A DNA stretch of 64,000 nucleotides. Origin: Pseudomonas sp. CCC3.1 (GTDB lineage Bacteria > Pseudomonadota > Gammaproteobacteria > Pseudomonadales > Pseudomonadaceae). Where the stretch lies: contig NZ_CP133778.1 in the NCBI RefSeq assembly GCF_034347405.1, forward strand, positions 4,842,501 to 4,906,500, given 5' to 3'. Positions 26,299 through 35,601 of this stretch are shown here, piece after piece; the stretch's first letter is position 1, and every line of letters begins with the position of its first letter. A program made the position numbers and the translations under genes. The notes below the pieces were generated by a model. It was not told the origin of the DNA. It ran no database searches and was given only the letters and a program-made list of their open reading frames with translations.

Positions 26299-27774
26299 TT
26301 ACTTCTCAGTCCACGCCATGTTCCAGCTCGCGCCGACACCCGGCTCGAAACCATTGGCATTGATGTTGTATTGAATGCAGTAGCCCGAACTCGGGAACGG
26401 CTGGCACTCATAGACTTTGTCGTTTTTAGGTTGAAGCACCAACGTGCCCGCCTTGTAACCCGCAATGCCTTCAGGGAAAACAAAGTCGTATTCCTGAGCA
26501 CCGCCTTCACCGGTCAGGTTGATCGACTTGAGGTCCTGGAAGTTTTCACGGCCATCTTGACTGGTCGCAATCAGCTTCAAGGAATGCTCGCCCGGCGCGC
26601 TGATCACCGCAATGCTGACAGGTGCGGTGGTGGCGCTCACGGTTTGCTTGGTGTAACCCACTTGCTTGTTGGCGGCGTTGAACACTGTCGCTTCCAGCGT
26701 GACGTTTTTGTTGGTCATCACGGTTAAACCAACGGTGCCACGGCCTTTTTCCAGCACGTACTCCGGCGCAACATCATGCAGGTGCAGATAAGCGCCCGGA
26801 TCTGGAACCATCACGGTCTGCATTTCGTAGCGGGTTACGCCACTTTCGGCTTTCGCGTAGAAGGTATTTGCGCCTTTGATTGGCTCAATGTCTCCGTTTT
26901 CATTACGCACGCCTGCACGCACCAAAGGCTTGTTGGCCGCGTTCACGACATTTGCCAGTTTGTACGACCAATTGGCTGGCTGGCCTTCTTCTGGCTTCTC
27001 AATGGCGACACCGAAGCTGTATTCAGCGCTCTCGGAGCTGCCGGTAAAGGCACGAGCCTTGACCGAGTCACCTGGCAGCAATGTTTGGGTTTGCGAAATC
27101 GAACCGACGTTTTTCCAGCCATCCGGGTCGGCAATCTGCGCGGTGATGTTGACATCCACGACGTCATAGAACGAAGCGGCAGTGTCATCCACTGTCCAGA
27201 CACCCAAAATAAGGTGGTGGCCACTGCGGTCTGACGGGATCGAGCAGCTGTGTTTGTCCTTGCCCTGGCCATTACCACCGGCTGCGCCGTCGATAGGCAC
27301 TGCGCCGCCACCTTCAACCTGGCAGAACGGTGTCAGCTCAAAGCTATCGCGAGAAATTGGCAGGTTGGGGTTCCAGCCGCTTTTGGTGATGAAGTACTGC
27401 CAGCGAGTACTTTTGTGGGCTGCGGTATAGAACCAACTGAATTCGATGTTGTGATCCTTGATTTCAGTCAGGTGCCAACGGTTGGCAGACTGGGCATCCA
27501 GTGCCGCGAAGCTGGCATGGCCACCACTTGCGATCTTGCCGTCGGCTGGACCGAATTCAGGAAACCCCTTAGGGGCTTCGCCGACGGTCTGCGGCTCATA
27601 CTGAGCTTGGCCGCAATCAATGTTCAGCCCTTGCTGGCAAGCATAAGCCCGCGATGGCGGTGAGTTCATGTAGCCGTGAGCGGCTGCGTGTTGAGCCGTA
27701 AACAGGGTCGCCATCAGCGTCAGCGATGATGCGCACAGCATCAGATTGCGCGGCTTTGAAAGTGCAATATTCAT
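26299..27774 (-). CDS. GbpA-like lytic polysaccharide monooxygenase (AA10, chitin-binding)
   Basis: A 491-residue secreted enzyme. The signal peptide ends AAA and the mature protein starts with His33 (HGYMNSPPSRAYACQQG); His120 in YTAAHKSTRW completes the copper histidine brace of AA10 LPMOs. Two middle GbpA-type domains follow (about 215-310 and 320-420) and the C-terminus carries a CBM73-like chitin-binding module with YKAGTLVL and YECQPFPSSGYC. The family cleaves chitin oxidatively or acts as a GlcNAc adhesin. P. aeruginosa CbpD, of related type, is a known type II secretion substrate, and the adjacent gsp operon makes the same route likely here (inference). Confidence 0.93.
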   Translation of the reverse strand: MNIALSKPRNLMLCASSLTLMATLFTAQHAAAHGYMNSPPSRAYACQQGLNIDCGQAQYEPQTVGEAPKGFPEFGPADGKIASGGHASFAALDAQSANRWHLTEIKDHNIEFSWFYTAAHKSTRWQYFITKSGWNPNLPISRDSFELTPFCQVEGGGAVPIDGAAGGNGQGKDKHSCSIPSDRSGHHLILGVWTVDDTAASFYDVVDVNITAQIADPDGWKNVGSISQTQTLLPGDSVKARAFTGSSESAEYSFGVAIEKPEEGQPANWSYKLANVVNAANKPLVRAGVRNENGDIEPIKGANTFYAKAESGVTRYEMQTVMVPDPGAYLHLHDVAPEYVLEKGRGTVGLTVMTNKNVTLEATVFNAANKQVGYTKQTVSATTAPVSIAVISAPGEHSLKLIATSQDGRENFQDLKSINLTGEGGAQEYDFVFPEGIAGYKAGTLVLQPKNDKVYECQPFPSSGYCIQYNINANGFEPGVGASWNMAWTEK

Positions 27775-27986
27775 TTACAACCTCGGTCTATTTATTATTT
27801 AAAAAGATAAAACTCGCGCTCTCTGTTCAACGCACAGCGATATAAACAACGCGATATGACAGAGAGAGCCCTACCACAGGTAATTACAGCAAACTAAGAA
27901 AATTCCTACGCGACAGACTATAAGTTTTAAAAGACTCATGACTGCCCGCAATCGGGTGGGAAGATTTATTTATTCCGACAACTTAA

Positions 27987-28012
27987 TATGTAGGATTATT
28001 CCTAAATACATA
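27987..28012. promoter_or_regulatory. Palindromic candidate operator upstream of the LPMO gene
   Basis: The core TAGGA-TTAT-TCCTA (27991-28004) is a perfect inverted repeat, with imperfect flanks TATG/CATA. It lies about 215 bases upstream of the LPMO start codon. The shape recalls boxes of NarL/LuxR-type regulators such as RcsB (TAAGAATATTCCTA), but no regulator can be named from sequence. Confidence 0.35.
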
Positions 28013-28050
28013 CGGGGAAAATCTGAATTGCTTTATTTATAAACAATTAA

Positions 28051-28078
28051 AACAAAAACGCCCGGCATTGGCCGGGCG
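28051..28078 (-). terminator. Rho-independent terminator of hemE
   Basis: Read on the minus strand: stem CGCCCGGC (78-71 side) with loop CAAT and GCCGGGCG, followed by TTTTTG TT. The eight-base GC-rich stem and U-run start 31 bases after the hemE stop. Confidence 0.88.
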
Positions 28079-28108
28079 CTCTAACGATAGATACTCGTAA
28101 AACTGCAC

Positions 28109-29176
28109 TTACTCGTGATATTGCCCCGAGAACTCATGTACGGCGCTGATAAACGCACCGGCGTGCTCAGGCTTCACTTCCGGGGTAATGCCGTGACCCA
28201 GGTTGAACACATGGCCCGAACCTTTGCCGTAACTGGCCAGAATGCGTTTGACCTCGGTGCGGATGGCTTCCGGGTTCGCGTACAGCACGGTGGGGTCCAT
28301 GTTGCCTTGCAGTGCCACTTTGTGGCCCACGCGGCGGCGGGCTTCACCCAGGTCACACGTCCAGTCCAGACCCAGCGCATCGGCACCCGCGTCGGCGATG
28401 CTTTCAAGCCACAGGCCACCGTTTTTAGTGAACAGGATCACCGGCACCTTGCGGCCCTCGTGCTCGCGGATCAGGCCGCTGACGATTTTGCGCATGTAAG
28501 CCAGTGAGAATTCCTGATACGCCGCCGATGACAGGTTGCCGCCCCACGTGTCGAAAATCTGCACGGCCTGAGCGCCCGCCAGGATCTGACCGTTCAGGTA
28601 CGAAGTCACGGACTGCGCCAGCTTGTCGAGCAACAAGTGCATGGCTTGCGGGGTGTCGTAGAGCATGGCCTTGGTTTTGCGGAAGTCTTTGGACGAGCCG
28701 CCTTCCACCATATAAGTGGCCAGGGTCCATGGGCTGCCCGAGAAGCCGATCAGCGGCACACGGCCATTGAGTTCGCGGCGAATGGTGCTGACCGCGTTCA
28801 TCACGTAGCCAAGGTCTTTTTGTGGATCAGGGATCGGCAACGCTTCGATGTCCGCCAGCGTGCTCACGACTTTTTTGAAACGCGGACCTTCGCCGGTTTC
28901 GAAGTACAAGCCTTGGCCCATCGCATCGGGAATGGTCAGGATGTCGGAAAACAAAATGGCCGCATCCAGCTGAGGGAAACGGTCCAGAGGCTGCATCGTG
29001 ACTTCGCAGGCGAATTCGGCGTTCTTGCACAAGCTCATGAAATCACCGGCCTTGGCGCGGCTGGCGCGGTATTCCGGCAGGTAGCGACCGGCCTGACGCA
29101 TCATCCAGACAGGCGTTACGTCTACGGGTTGCTTGAGCAAAGCGCGAAGGAAACGGTCATTCTTGAGATCAGTCAT
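28109..29176 (-). CDS. hemE: Uroporphyrinogen decarboxylase
   Basis: A 355-residue cytosolic enzyme that converts uroporphyrinogen III to coproporphyrinogen III in heme synthesis. The N-terminal signature PVWMMRQAGRYLPEYR contains the substrate-binding arginines; the second signature GFSGSPWTLATYM and the C-terminal FNLGHGI are present. The length matches the family. Position beside gltD is conserved in Pseudomonas. Confidence 0.98.
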   Translation of the reverse strand: MTDLKNDRFLRALLKQPVDVTPVWMMRQAGRYLPEYRASRAKAGDFMSLCKNAEFACEVTMQPLDRFPQLDAAILFSDILTIPDAMGQGLYFETGEGPRFKKVVSTLADIEALPIPDPQKDLGYVMNAVSTIRRELNGRVPLIGFSGSPWTLATYMVEGGSSKDFRKTKAMLYDTPQAMHLLLDKLAQSVTSYLNGQILAGAQAVQIFDTWGGNLSSAAYQEFSLAYMRKIVSGLIREHEGRKVPVILFTKNGGLWLESIADAGADALGLDWTCDLGEARRRVGHKVALQGNMDPTVLYANPEAIRTEVKRILASYGKGSGHVFNLGHGITPEVKPEHAGAFISAVHEFSGQYHE

Positions 29177-29223
29177 GTCAGCATCCGGAAAAAAAGTGGG
29201 GGCATTTTCTCAGAGACGGACGC

Positions 29224-29251
29224 AAAAGGCACGGCAAGAGCCGTGCCTTTT
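29224..29251. terminator. Bidirectional-looking terminator after gltBD
   Basis: A 12-base perfect stem AAAAGGCACGGC (29224-29235)/GCCGTGCCTTTT (29240-29251) with loop AAGA. The run of Ts on the minus strand suits termination of gltD transcripts, about 120 bases after the gltD stop and before hemE. Confidence 0.8.
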
Positions 29252-29291
29252 ATCTATCGGGGCGATTTGACGCGGGGTGACACACTTTTTG

Positions 29292-29361
29292 CTGTAGGAG
29301 CGAGCTTGTCTCGCGATCTTTTAAACGATCAAAAGATCGCGAGGCAAGCTCGCTCCTACAG
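29292..29361. repeat. 70-base palindrome, family B copy 2
   Basis: 31-base arms with one mismatch (TGTCTCG against CGAGGCA) around an 8-base loop. Same outer end CTGTAGGAGCGAGCTTG as copies 1 and 3. It lies nine bases after the gltD stop codon. Confidence 0.9.
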
Positions 29362-29369
29362 GGGTCAGG

Positions 29370-30788
29370 TTAAACGCCCAGGTAATCCATGATCCCTTCT
29401 GCCGCCGTGCGGCCTTCGAAGATCGCGGTCACTACCAGGTCAGAACCGCGCACCATGTCACCACCGGCAAAAATCTTCGGGTGGCTGGTCTGGTGCTTGA
29501 ACTGCGACTGCTCAGGCGCAATCACGCGGCCCTGGCTGTCGGTCTGGATGTCGAACTGCTCAAACCACGAAGCCGGGCTTGGACGGAAACCGAACGCGAT
29601 GATCACGGCGTCTGCCGGGATGATCTCTTCGGAACCCGGAATCGGCTCAGGGCTGCGACGGCCACGGGCATCCGGCTCGCCGAGACGGGTCTCGACCACT
29701 TTCACGCCTTGAACCTTGCCTTCACCCACGATGGCAATCGGCTGACGGTTGTAGAGGAATTTCACGCCTTCTTCTTTGGCGTTTTTCACCTCTTTGCGCG
29801 AGCCGGGCATGTTGGCTTCGTCACGACGATACGCACAGGTCACCGATTTGGCGCCCTGACGGATCGACGTCCGATTGCAGTCCATGGCCGTGTCACCACC
29901 ACCGAGCACCACCACCTTTTTGCCTTTCATGTCGACGAAGTCTTCCGGCGACTTTTCAAAGCCCAGGTTGCGGTTGACGTTGGCGATCAGGAAGTCCAGC
30001 GCGTCGTGCACGCCCGGCAAGTCTTCACCGGCAAAGCCACCTTTCATGTAGGTGTAGGTGCCCATGCCCATGAAGACCGCGTCGTACTCGGCCAGCAGTT
30101 CTTCCATGCTGATGTCTTTGCCGATTTCGGTATTGAGACGGAACTCGATACCCATGCCGGTAAACACTTCGCGACGATGGCTCAGAACGGTTTTTTCGAG
30201 TTTGAACTCCGGGATGCCGAAGGTCAGCAGACCGCCGATTTCCGGGTTTTTGTCGAAGACCACCGGGGTTACTCCACCACGCACCAGCACGTCAGCACAG
30301 CCCAGGCCCGCAGGCCCGGCGCCGATGATCGCCACGCGCTTGCCGGTCGGCACCACTTTGGACATGTCCGGGCGCCAGCCCATGGCGAAGGCGGTGTCGG
30401 TGATGTACTTCTCGACCGAACCGATGGTCACTGCGCCAAAACCGTCGTTGAGGGTGCAAGCACCCTCGCACAGCCGGTCTTGCGGGCACACCCGGCCACA
30501 CACTTCGGGCAGGGTGTTGGTTTGGTGCGACAGTTCAGCGGCGGCGAGGATGTTGCCCTCGGCCACCAGCTTGAGCCAGTTGGGAATGAAGTTATGCACA
30601 GGGCATTTCCATTCACAGTACGGGTTACCGCACCCCAGGCAGCGGTGGGCCTGGTCGGCCGACTGCTGGGGTTTGAAGGGTTCGTAGATTTCCACGAACT
30701 CTTTTTTGCGTTGACGTAACAGTTTCTTCTTCGGATCTTTGCGCCCGACATCGATGAACTGGAAGTCGTTACTCAGACGTTCAGCCAT
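29370..30788 (-). CDS. gltD: Glutamate synthase small subunit (FAD/Fe-S)
   Basis: A 472-residue protein. The N-terminal CLGCGNPYCEWKCPVHN motif binds 4Fe-4S clusters; VAIIGAGPAGLGCADVL binds FAD and VVVLGGGDTAMDCNRT binds NADPH. It feeds electrons from NADPH to GltB, producing two glutamates from 2-oxoglutarate and glutamine. It is 33 bases downstream of gltB in the same operon. Confidence 0.97.
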   Translation of the reverse strand: MAERLSNDFQFIDVGRKDPKKKLLRQRKKEFVEIYEPFKPQQSADQAHRCLGCGNPYCEWKCPVHNFIPNWLKLVAEGNILAAAELSHQTNTLPEVCGRVCPQDRLCEGACTLNDGFGAVTIGSVEKYITDTAFAMGWRPDMSKVVPTGKRVAIIGAGPAGLGCADVLVRGGVTPVVFDKNPEIGGLLTFGIPEFKLEKTVLSHRREVFTGMGIEFRLNTEIGKDISMEELLAEYDAVFMGMGTYTYMKGGFAGEDLPGVHDALDFLIANVNRNLGFEKSPEDFVDMKGKKVVVLGGGDTAMDCNRTSIRQGAKSVTCAYRRDEANMPGSRKEVKNAKEEGVKFLYNRQPIAIVGEGKVQGVKVVETRLGEPDARGRRSPEPIPGSEEIIPADAVIIAFGFRPSPASWFEQFDIQTDSQGRVIAPEQSQFKHQTSHPKIFAGGDMVRGSDLVVTAIFEGRTAAEGIMDYLGV

Positions 30789-30821
30789 TGTTAAAACCTC
30801 ATCAAACTCTTCAGGCGCATA

Positions 30822-33800
30822 TCACTGCGGGTTGGCACGGATGCTGGATAGCAACGTTTTCAAGCTGGCAGCCTTAGGCTTGACCATCCAGAAACGACGC
30901 AGATAATCATCGAGGTTTTCCGCGAGATTACGGCCCCACTCGCTGTTGGTTTCCTCAACGTATTCGTCCAGCACGTGTTGCAGATGGTTGCGATAGGCTT
31001 CCATCGCTTCGCCGCTGATACGCTGGATCTCCACCAATTCGTGGTTCACCTTGTCGACGAAGGTGTTGTCCTGATCCAGCACGTAGGCGAAACCGCCGGT
31101 CATGCCCGAGCCGAAGTTGTAACCGGTTTTGCCCAATACGCAGACGAACCCGCCTGTCATGTATTCGCAGCAGTGATCGCCAGTGCCTTCAACCACGGTG
31201 TGAGCACCGGAGTTACGCACTGCGAAACGCTCACCTGCGGTGCCCGCGGCGAACAGCTTGCCGCCAGTGGCGCCGTACAGACAGGTGTTGCCAATAATCG
31301 CGCTGTCCTGGGTTTTGTAGACGCTGCCTGCAGGCGGCACAATCACCAGCTTGCCGCCGGTCATACCTTTGCCCACGTAGTCGTTGGCATCGCCTTGCAG
31401 GTACATGTTCAAACCACCGGCGTTCCACACACCAAAGCTCTGACCGGCAGTGCCTTTGAAGCGGAACGTGATCGGCGCCTTGGCCATGCCTTGGTTGCCG
31501 TGAGCGCGGGCGATTTCACCCGAGATACGCGCACCAATCGAACGGTCACAGTTGCAGATGTCCAGCGCGAACTCGGCACCGCTCAGGTCGTTGATGGCCG
31601 AGCTGGCCATCTCAACCATCTTCTCGGCCAGCAGGCCTTTGTCGAACGGCGGGTTGCGGTCAACCTGGCAGAACTGCGGCTTGTCAGCCGGGATGTGGTC
31701 GCTGCCCAGCAACGGCGTCAGGTCGAGGTGGTGCTGCTTGGCCGTCTCGCCTTGCAGGATGTCCAGCAAGTCAGTACGACCGATCAGTTCTTCGAGGCTG
31801 CGCACGCCCAGCTTGGCCAGCCATTCACGGGTTTCTTCGGCCACGTAGGTGAAGAAGTTGACCACCATGTCGACGGTGCCGATGTAGTGGTTTTTACGCA
31901 GCGATTCGTTTTGCGTGGCCACACCGGTCGCGCAGTTGTTGAGGTGGCAAATGCGCAGGTATTTGCAGCCCAGCGCGATCATTGGCGCGGTGCCGAAGCC
32001 GAAGCTTTCAGCACCCAGGATGGCCGCCTTGATCACGTCGAGGCCGGTTTTCAGGCCGCCGTCAGTCTGCACCCGCACTTTGCCACGCAGGTCATTGCCG
32101 CGCAGGGTCTGGTGGGTTTCAGCCAGACCCAGCTCCCACGGCGCGCCCGCGTATTTGATCGAAGTCAGGGGCGATGCGCCGGTGCCGCCGTCATAACCGG
32201 AGATGGTGATCAGGTCGGCATACGCCTTGGCCACGCCAGCGGCGATGGTGCCAACGCCCGCTTCCGCCACCAATTTGACCGAGACCAGCGCTTTAGGGTT
32301 GACCTGCTTGAGGTCAAAAATCAGCTGCGACAAGTCTTCGATGGAGTAGATGTCGTGGTGCGGCGGTGGCGAAATCAGGGTCACGCCGGGTACGGCGTAA
32401 CGCAGTTTGGCGATCAGACCGTTGACCTTGCCGCCTGGCAGTTGTCCGCCCTCGCCCGGCTTGGCGCCTTGGGCAACCTTGATTTGCAACACTTCGGCGT
32501 TGACCAGGTATTCGGGGGTCACACCGAAACGGCCAGTCGCCACTTGTTTGATTTTCGAGCTTTTGATAGTGCCGTAACGCGCTGGGTCTTCGCCACCTTC
32601 ACCGGAGTTGGAGCGGGCGCCCAAACGGTTCATGGCTTCGGCCAGGGCTTCGTGCGCTTCTGGCGACAGGGCGCCGAGCGAGATACCGGCCGAGTCAAAG
32701 CGCTTGAGGATCGAGTCCAGCGGTTCGATGTCGTCGATGGCCAATGGCGTGTCGAGGGTTTTGACCTGAAACAAGTCGCGGATCATCGACACCGGGCGTT
32801 TGTCGACCAGCGCGGTGTATTCCTTGAACTTGCTGTAGTCGCCCTGCTGCACAGCCGCTTGCAGGGTCGCGACCACGTCCGGGTTGTAGGCGTGGTATTC
32901 GCCGCCGTGCACGTACTTGAGCAGGCCGCCTTGCTGAATGGCCTTGCGCGGGCTCCAGGCTTCGGCTGCCAGCAGCTTTTGCTCGGCTTCGAGGTCGACA
33001 AAACGCGCGCCCTTGATGCGGCTTGGCACACCACGGAAGCTCAGGTTGCACACTTCTTCGGACAAGCCGATGGCTTCGAACAGTTGCGCACCGCGGTAGG
33101 AGGCAATGGTCGAGATGCCCATCTTCGACAGGATCTTGAGCAGGCCCTTGGTGATGCCCTTACGGTAGTTTTTGAACACTTCGTAAAGGTCGCCCAGCAC
33201 TTCGCCGGTGCGGATCAAGTCACCCAGCACTTCATAGGCCAGGAACGGGTACACCGCCGAGGCGCCAAAACCGATCAGGACCGCAAAGTGGTGCGGGTCG
33301 CGAGCCGTAGCGGTTTCTACCAGGATGTTGCTGTCGCAACGCAGGCCTTTTTCGGTCAGGCGGTGGTGAACAGCACCGACTGCCAGCGCAGCGTGAACCG
33401 GCAACTTGCCCGGCGCGATATGACGGTCGGTCAGCACGATCTGGCTATGGCCAGCACGCGCAGCTTCTTCGGCCTGATCGGCGATGTTGCGCACGGCGGC
33501 TTCAAGGCCAATCGACTGGTCGTAGTTGAGGTCGATGATCTGACGCTCAAAGCCCGGCAGATCGAGGTTCATCAGCGAACGCCATTTGGCAGGCGAGATC
33601 ACGGGCGAACTGAGGATGACGCGCGAGGCGTGCTCCGGCGATTCCTGGAAGATGTTGCGCTCGGCACCGAGGCAAATTTCCAGCGACATGACGATGGCTT
33701 CACGCAGCGGGTCGATCGGCGGGTTGGTGACCTGCGCGAACTGCTGGCGGAAGTAGTCGTACGGCGTGCGCACACGCTGGGACAGCACAGCCATTGGCGT

Positions 33801-35270
33801 GTCGTCACCCATCGAACCCACGGCTTCGTAGCCCTGCTCGCCCAGTGGACGCAGCACCTGATCGCGCTCTTCGAACGTGACCTGGTACATCTTCATGTAT
33901 TGCTTGAGCTGATCGACGTCGTAAAACGCAGAACCGTGGTCGTTGTCCTCGATGGTGGCCTGAATGCGCAGGGCATTCTTGCGCAGCCACTGTTTATAAG
34001 GGTGGCGCGACTTCAAGCGATTATCGATGGAGTCGGTGTCGAGCACCTGGCCGGTTTCCGTGTCGACCGCGAGGATTTGCCCCGGGCCCACACGGCCTTT
34101 GGCGATTACGTCTTCAGGCTTGTAATCCCACACGCCGATTTCAGAGGCGATGGTGATGTAGCCATTGGTGGTCGTGACCCAGCGCGCCGGGCGCAGGCCG
34201 TTGCGGTCGAGCAGGCAGACCGCGTAACGACCGTCGGTCATGACCACGCCCGCCGGGCCGTCCCACGGCTCCATGTGCATGGAGTTGTACTCATAGAACG
34301 CCCGCAGATCGGGGTCCATGGTTTCAACGTTCTGCCACGCAGGTGGAATCAGCATGCGCACGCCACGGAACAGGTCGATGCCGCCGGTGACCATCAACTC
34401 CAGCATGTTGTCCATGCTGGAGGAGTCAGAACCCACGCGGTTAACCAGCGGGCCGAGCTCATCGAGGTCGCCGATCAGGTCATTGGCAAACTTGGTGCGA
34501 CGGGCCAGTGCCCAGTTGCGGTTGCCGGTAATGGTGTTGATCTCGCCGTTGTGGGCAAGAAAGCGGAATGGCTGAGCCAGCGGCCATTTCGGCAGGGTGT
34601 TGGTGGAGAAGCGCTGGTGGAACACGCAGATCGCGGTTTGCAGGCGCTCATCGCTCAGGTCTGGATAGAAGGCGGTGAGGTCCGCCGGCATCATCAGGCC
34701 TTTATAAATGATGGTCTTGTGAGAAAAGCTGCAGATGTAGTGATCCGTGTCGGCCGCGTTGGCTACCGACGAGCGGCGACGGGCGCTGAACAGCTTGATC
34801 GCCATGTCCTGATCGCTCAGGCCTTCACCTGCGATGAACACTTGTTCGATTTGCGGCAGACGCTCCAGCGCCAGACGACCCAGCACGCTGGTATCAATCG
34901 GCACTTTGCGCCAGCCGACCAATTGCAGACCCGCCGCGAGGATTTCGCGGTTCATGTGGGTACGGGCTGCTTCGGCCTTGATCGGGTCCTGGTTGAAAAA
35001 CACCATGCCGACCGCGTATTGCTTAGGCAAATCGGTGCCGAAGTGTTCTTTGGCGGTTGCACGCAAGAACAGATCAGGCTTTTGAATCAGCAGGCCACAA
35101 CCGTCACCGGTCTTGCCGTCTGCGTTGATCCCACCGCGGTGGGTCATGCAGGTCAGGGCCTCAATGGCGGTTTGCAATAGGGTATGACTGGGTTCGCCCT
35201 GCATATGGGCAATCAGGCCGAAACCACAGTTATCCTTGAATTCATCGGGGTGGTACAGACCTGCTTTCAT
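30822..35270 (-). CDS. gltB: Glutamate synthase large subunit
   Basis: A 1482-residue protein starting MKAGLYHPDEF; Cys15 in KDNCGFGLIAH is the class II glutaminase nucleophile exposed after propeptide removal. The central and FMN domains follow (for example SPPPHHDIYSIEDLSQLIFD and the glycine-rich GQSFGVWNAGG region in the C-terminal beta-helix). The start at 35270 rather than an in-frame upstream codon at 35327 gives the usual Pseudomonas length of 1482. Confidence 0.97.
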   Translation of the reverse strand: MKAGLYHPDEFKDNCGFGLIAHMQGEPSHTLLQTAIEALTCMTHRGGINADGKTGDGCGLLIQKPDLFLRATAKEHFGTDLPKQYAVGMVFFNQDPIKAEAARTHMNREILAAGLQLVGWRKVPIDTSVLGRLALERLPQIEQVFIAGEGLSDQDMAIKLFSARRRSSVANAADTDHYICSFSHKTIIYKGLMMPADLTAFYPDLSDERLQTAICVFHQRFSTNTLPKWPLAQPFRFLAHNGEINTITGNRNWALARRTKFANDLIGDLDELGPLVNRVGSDSSSMDNMLELMVTGGIDLFRGVRMLIPPAWQNVETMDPDLRAFYEYNSMHMEPWDGPAGVVMTDGRYAVCLLDRNGLRPARWVTTTNGYITIASEIGVWDYKPEDVIAKGRVGPGQILAVDTETGQVLDTDSIDNRLKSRHPYKQWLRKNALRIQATIEDNDHGSAFYDVDQLKQYMKMYQVTFEERDQVLRPLGEQGYEAVGSMGDDTPMAVLSQRVRTPYDYFRQQFAQVTNPPIDPLREAIVMSLEICLGAERNIFQESPEHASRVILSSPVISPAKWRSLMNLDLPGFERQIIDLNYDQSIGLEAAVRNIADQAEEAARAGHSQIVLTDRHIAPGKLPVHAALAVGAVHHRLTEKGLRCDSNILVETATARDPHHFAVLIGFGASAVYPFLAYEVLGDLIRTGEVLGDLYEVFKNYRKGITKGLLKILSKMGISTIASYRGAQLFEAIGLSEEVCNLSFRGVPSRIKGARFVDLEAEQKLLAAEAWSPRKAIQQGGLLKYVHGGEYHAYNPDVVATLQAAVQQGDYSKFKEYTALVDKRPVSMIRDLFQVKTLDTPLAIDDIEPLDSILKRFDSAGISLGALSPEAHEALAEAMNRLGARSNSGEGGEDPARYGTIKSSKIKQVATGRFGVTPEYLVNAEVLQIKVAQGAKPGEGGQLPGGKVNGLIAKLRYAVPGVTLISPPPHHDIYSIEDLSQLIFDLKQVNPKALVSVKLVAEAGVGTIAAGVAKAYADLITISGYDGGTGASPLTSIKYAGAPWELGLAETHQTLRGNDLRGKVRVQTDGGLKTGLDVIKAAILGAESFGFGTAPMIALGCKYLRICHLNNCATGVATQNESLRKNHYIGTVDMVVNFFTYVAEETREWLAKLGVRSLEELIGRTDLLDILQGETAKQHHLDLTPLLGSDHIPADKPQFCQVDRNPPFDKGLLAEKMVEMASSAINDLSGAEFALDICNCDRSIGARISGEIARAHGNQGMAKAPITFRFKGTAGQSFGVWNAGGLNMYLQGDANDYVGKGMTGGKLVIVPPAGSVYKTQDSAIIGNTCLYGATGGKLFAAGTAGERFAVRNSGAHTVVEGTGDHCCEYMTGGFVCVLGKTGYNFGSGMTGGFAYVLDQDNTFVDKVNHELVEIQRISGEAMEAYRNHLQHVLDEYVEETNSEWGRNLAENLDDYLRRFWMVKPKAASLKTLLSSIRANPQ

Positions 35271-35378
35271 AGACACTTTCTCACCAGGCTGCCCCAAAAA
35301 AGGGCAAATTTCTTTTAATTCAACCACTTGCTTCCCGCGCTGAACGTACGCCAGCTTGGCAGGAGCAAAAGGGTGGTC

Positions 35379-35407
35379 ATTCTACACACCGACACAGAGG
35401 CTCACAA
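35379..35407 (-). promoter_or_regulatory. Putative sigma-70 promoter of gltBD
   Basis: On the minus strand TTGTGA (35407-35402), 17-base spacer, TAGAAT (35384-35379). It predicts a leader of about 100 bases before the gltB ATG. Confidence 0.5.
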
Positions 35408-35573
35408 ATTAAGCGGCGACTGGCCGTAAATTTATGTCGCATTAATGAAGGTTTAAAGCGATTGCTCGTGCTAGTCAAAACATTTTTGATGTTGACCGCC
35501 ACACGGCGCAGACACCACAAAGCACGCGGCTAAAAAGCCGCATGCTCGTGCGAGTATTTTTGATGTGTCAGAA

Positions 35574-35596
35574 CGGCGGCCTGGGTAAGGCCGCCG
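35574..35596 (-). terminator. Hairpin after the SPOR/AAA gene
   Basis: Eight-base stem CGGCGGCC/GGCCGCCG with a 7-base loop, five bases beyond the stop. The following U-tract is weak (TTCTGACA), so termination strength is uncertain. Confidence 0.5.
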
Positions 35597-35601
35597 GGGC
35601 A

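Larger units (their letters stand above)
27775..28108. other. AT-rich non-coding region between hemE and the LPMO gene
   Basis: A 334-base gap, clearly more AT-rich than its flanks. It holds the hemE terminator (28051-28078), a palindrome TAGGATTATTCCTA (27991-28004, within a weaker outer repeat 27987-28012), and an inverted pair CTCTCTGT (27819-27826)/ACAGAGAG (27859-27866) that could fold in the LPMO leader. The LPMO start is preceded by a GAGGTT ribosome site. No gene was found in it. Confidence 0.7.
35271..35601. other. Non-coding region between gltB and the SPOR/AAA gene
   Basis: A 331-base gap. It contains a gltB promoter candidate (35379-35407), a hairpin after the SPOR/AAA gene (35574-35596), a smaller GCGGCT..AGCCGC hairpin near 35526-35541, and an imperfect direct repeat (TGCTCGTGC...ATTTTTGATGT at about 35463 and 35542). 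No gene was seen. Confidence 0.6.

Noticed and set aside
30975..35180. A 1401-codon open frame antisense to gltB
   Set aside because: It mirrors the whole of gltB, has no recognisable domain, and is explained by high-GC codon bias leaving the opposite strand free of stops.
35463..35570. Imperfect direct repeat TGCTCGTGC..ATTTTTGATGT near the gltB leader
   Set aside because: Short, imperfect, with no clear structure or partner elsewhere in the window.
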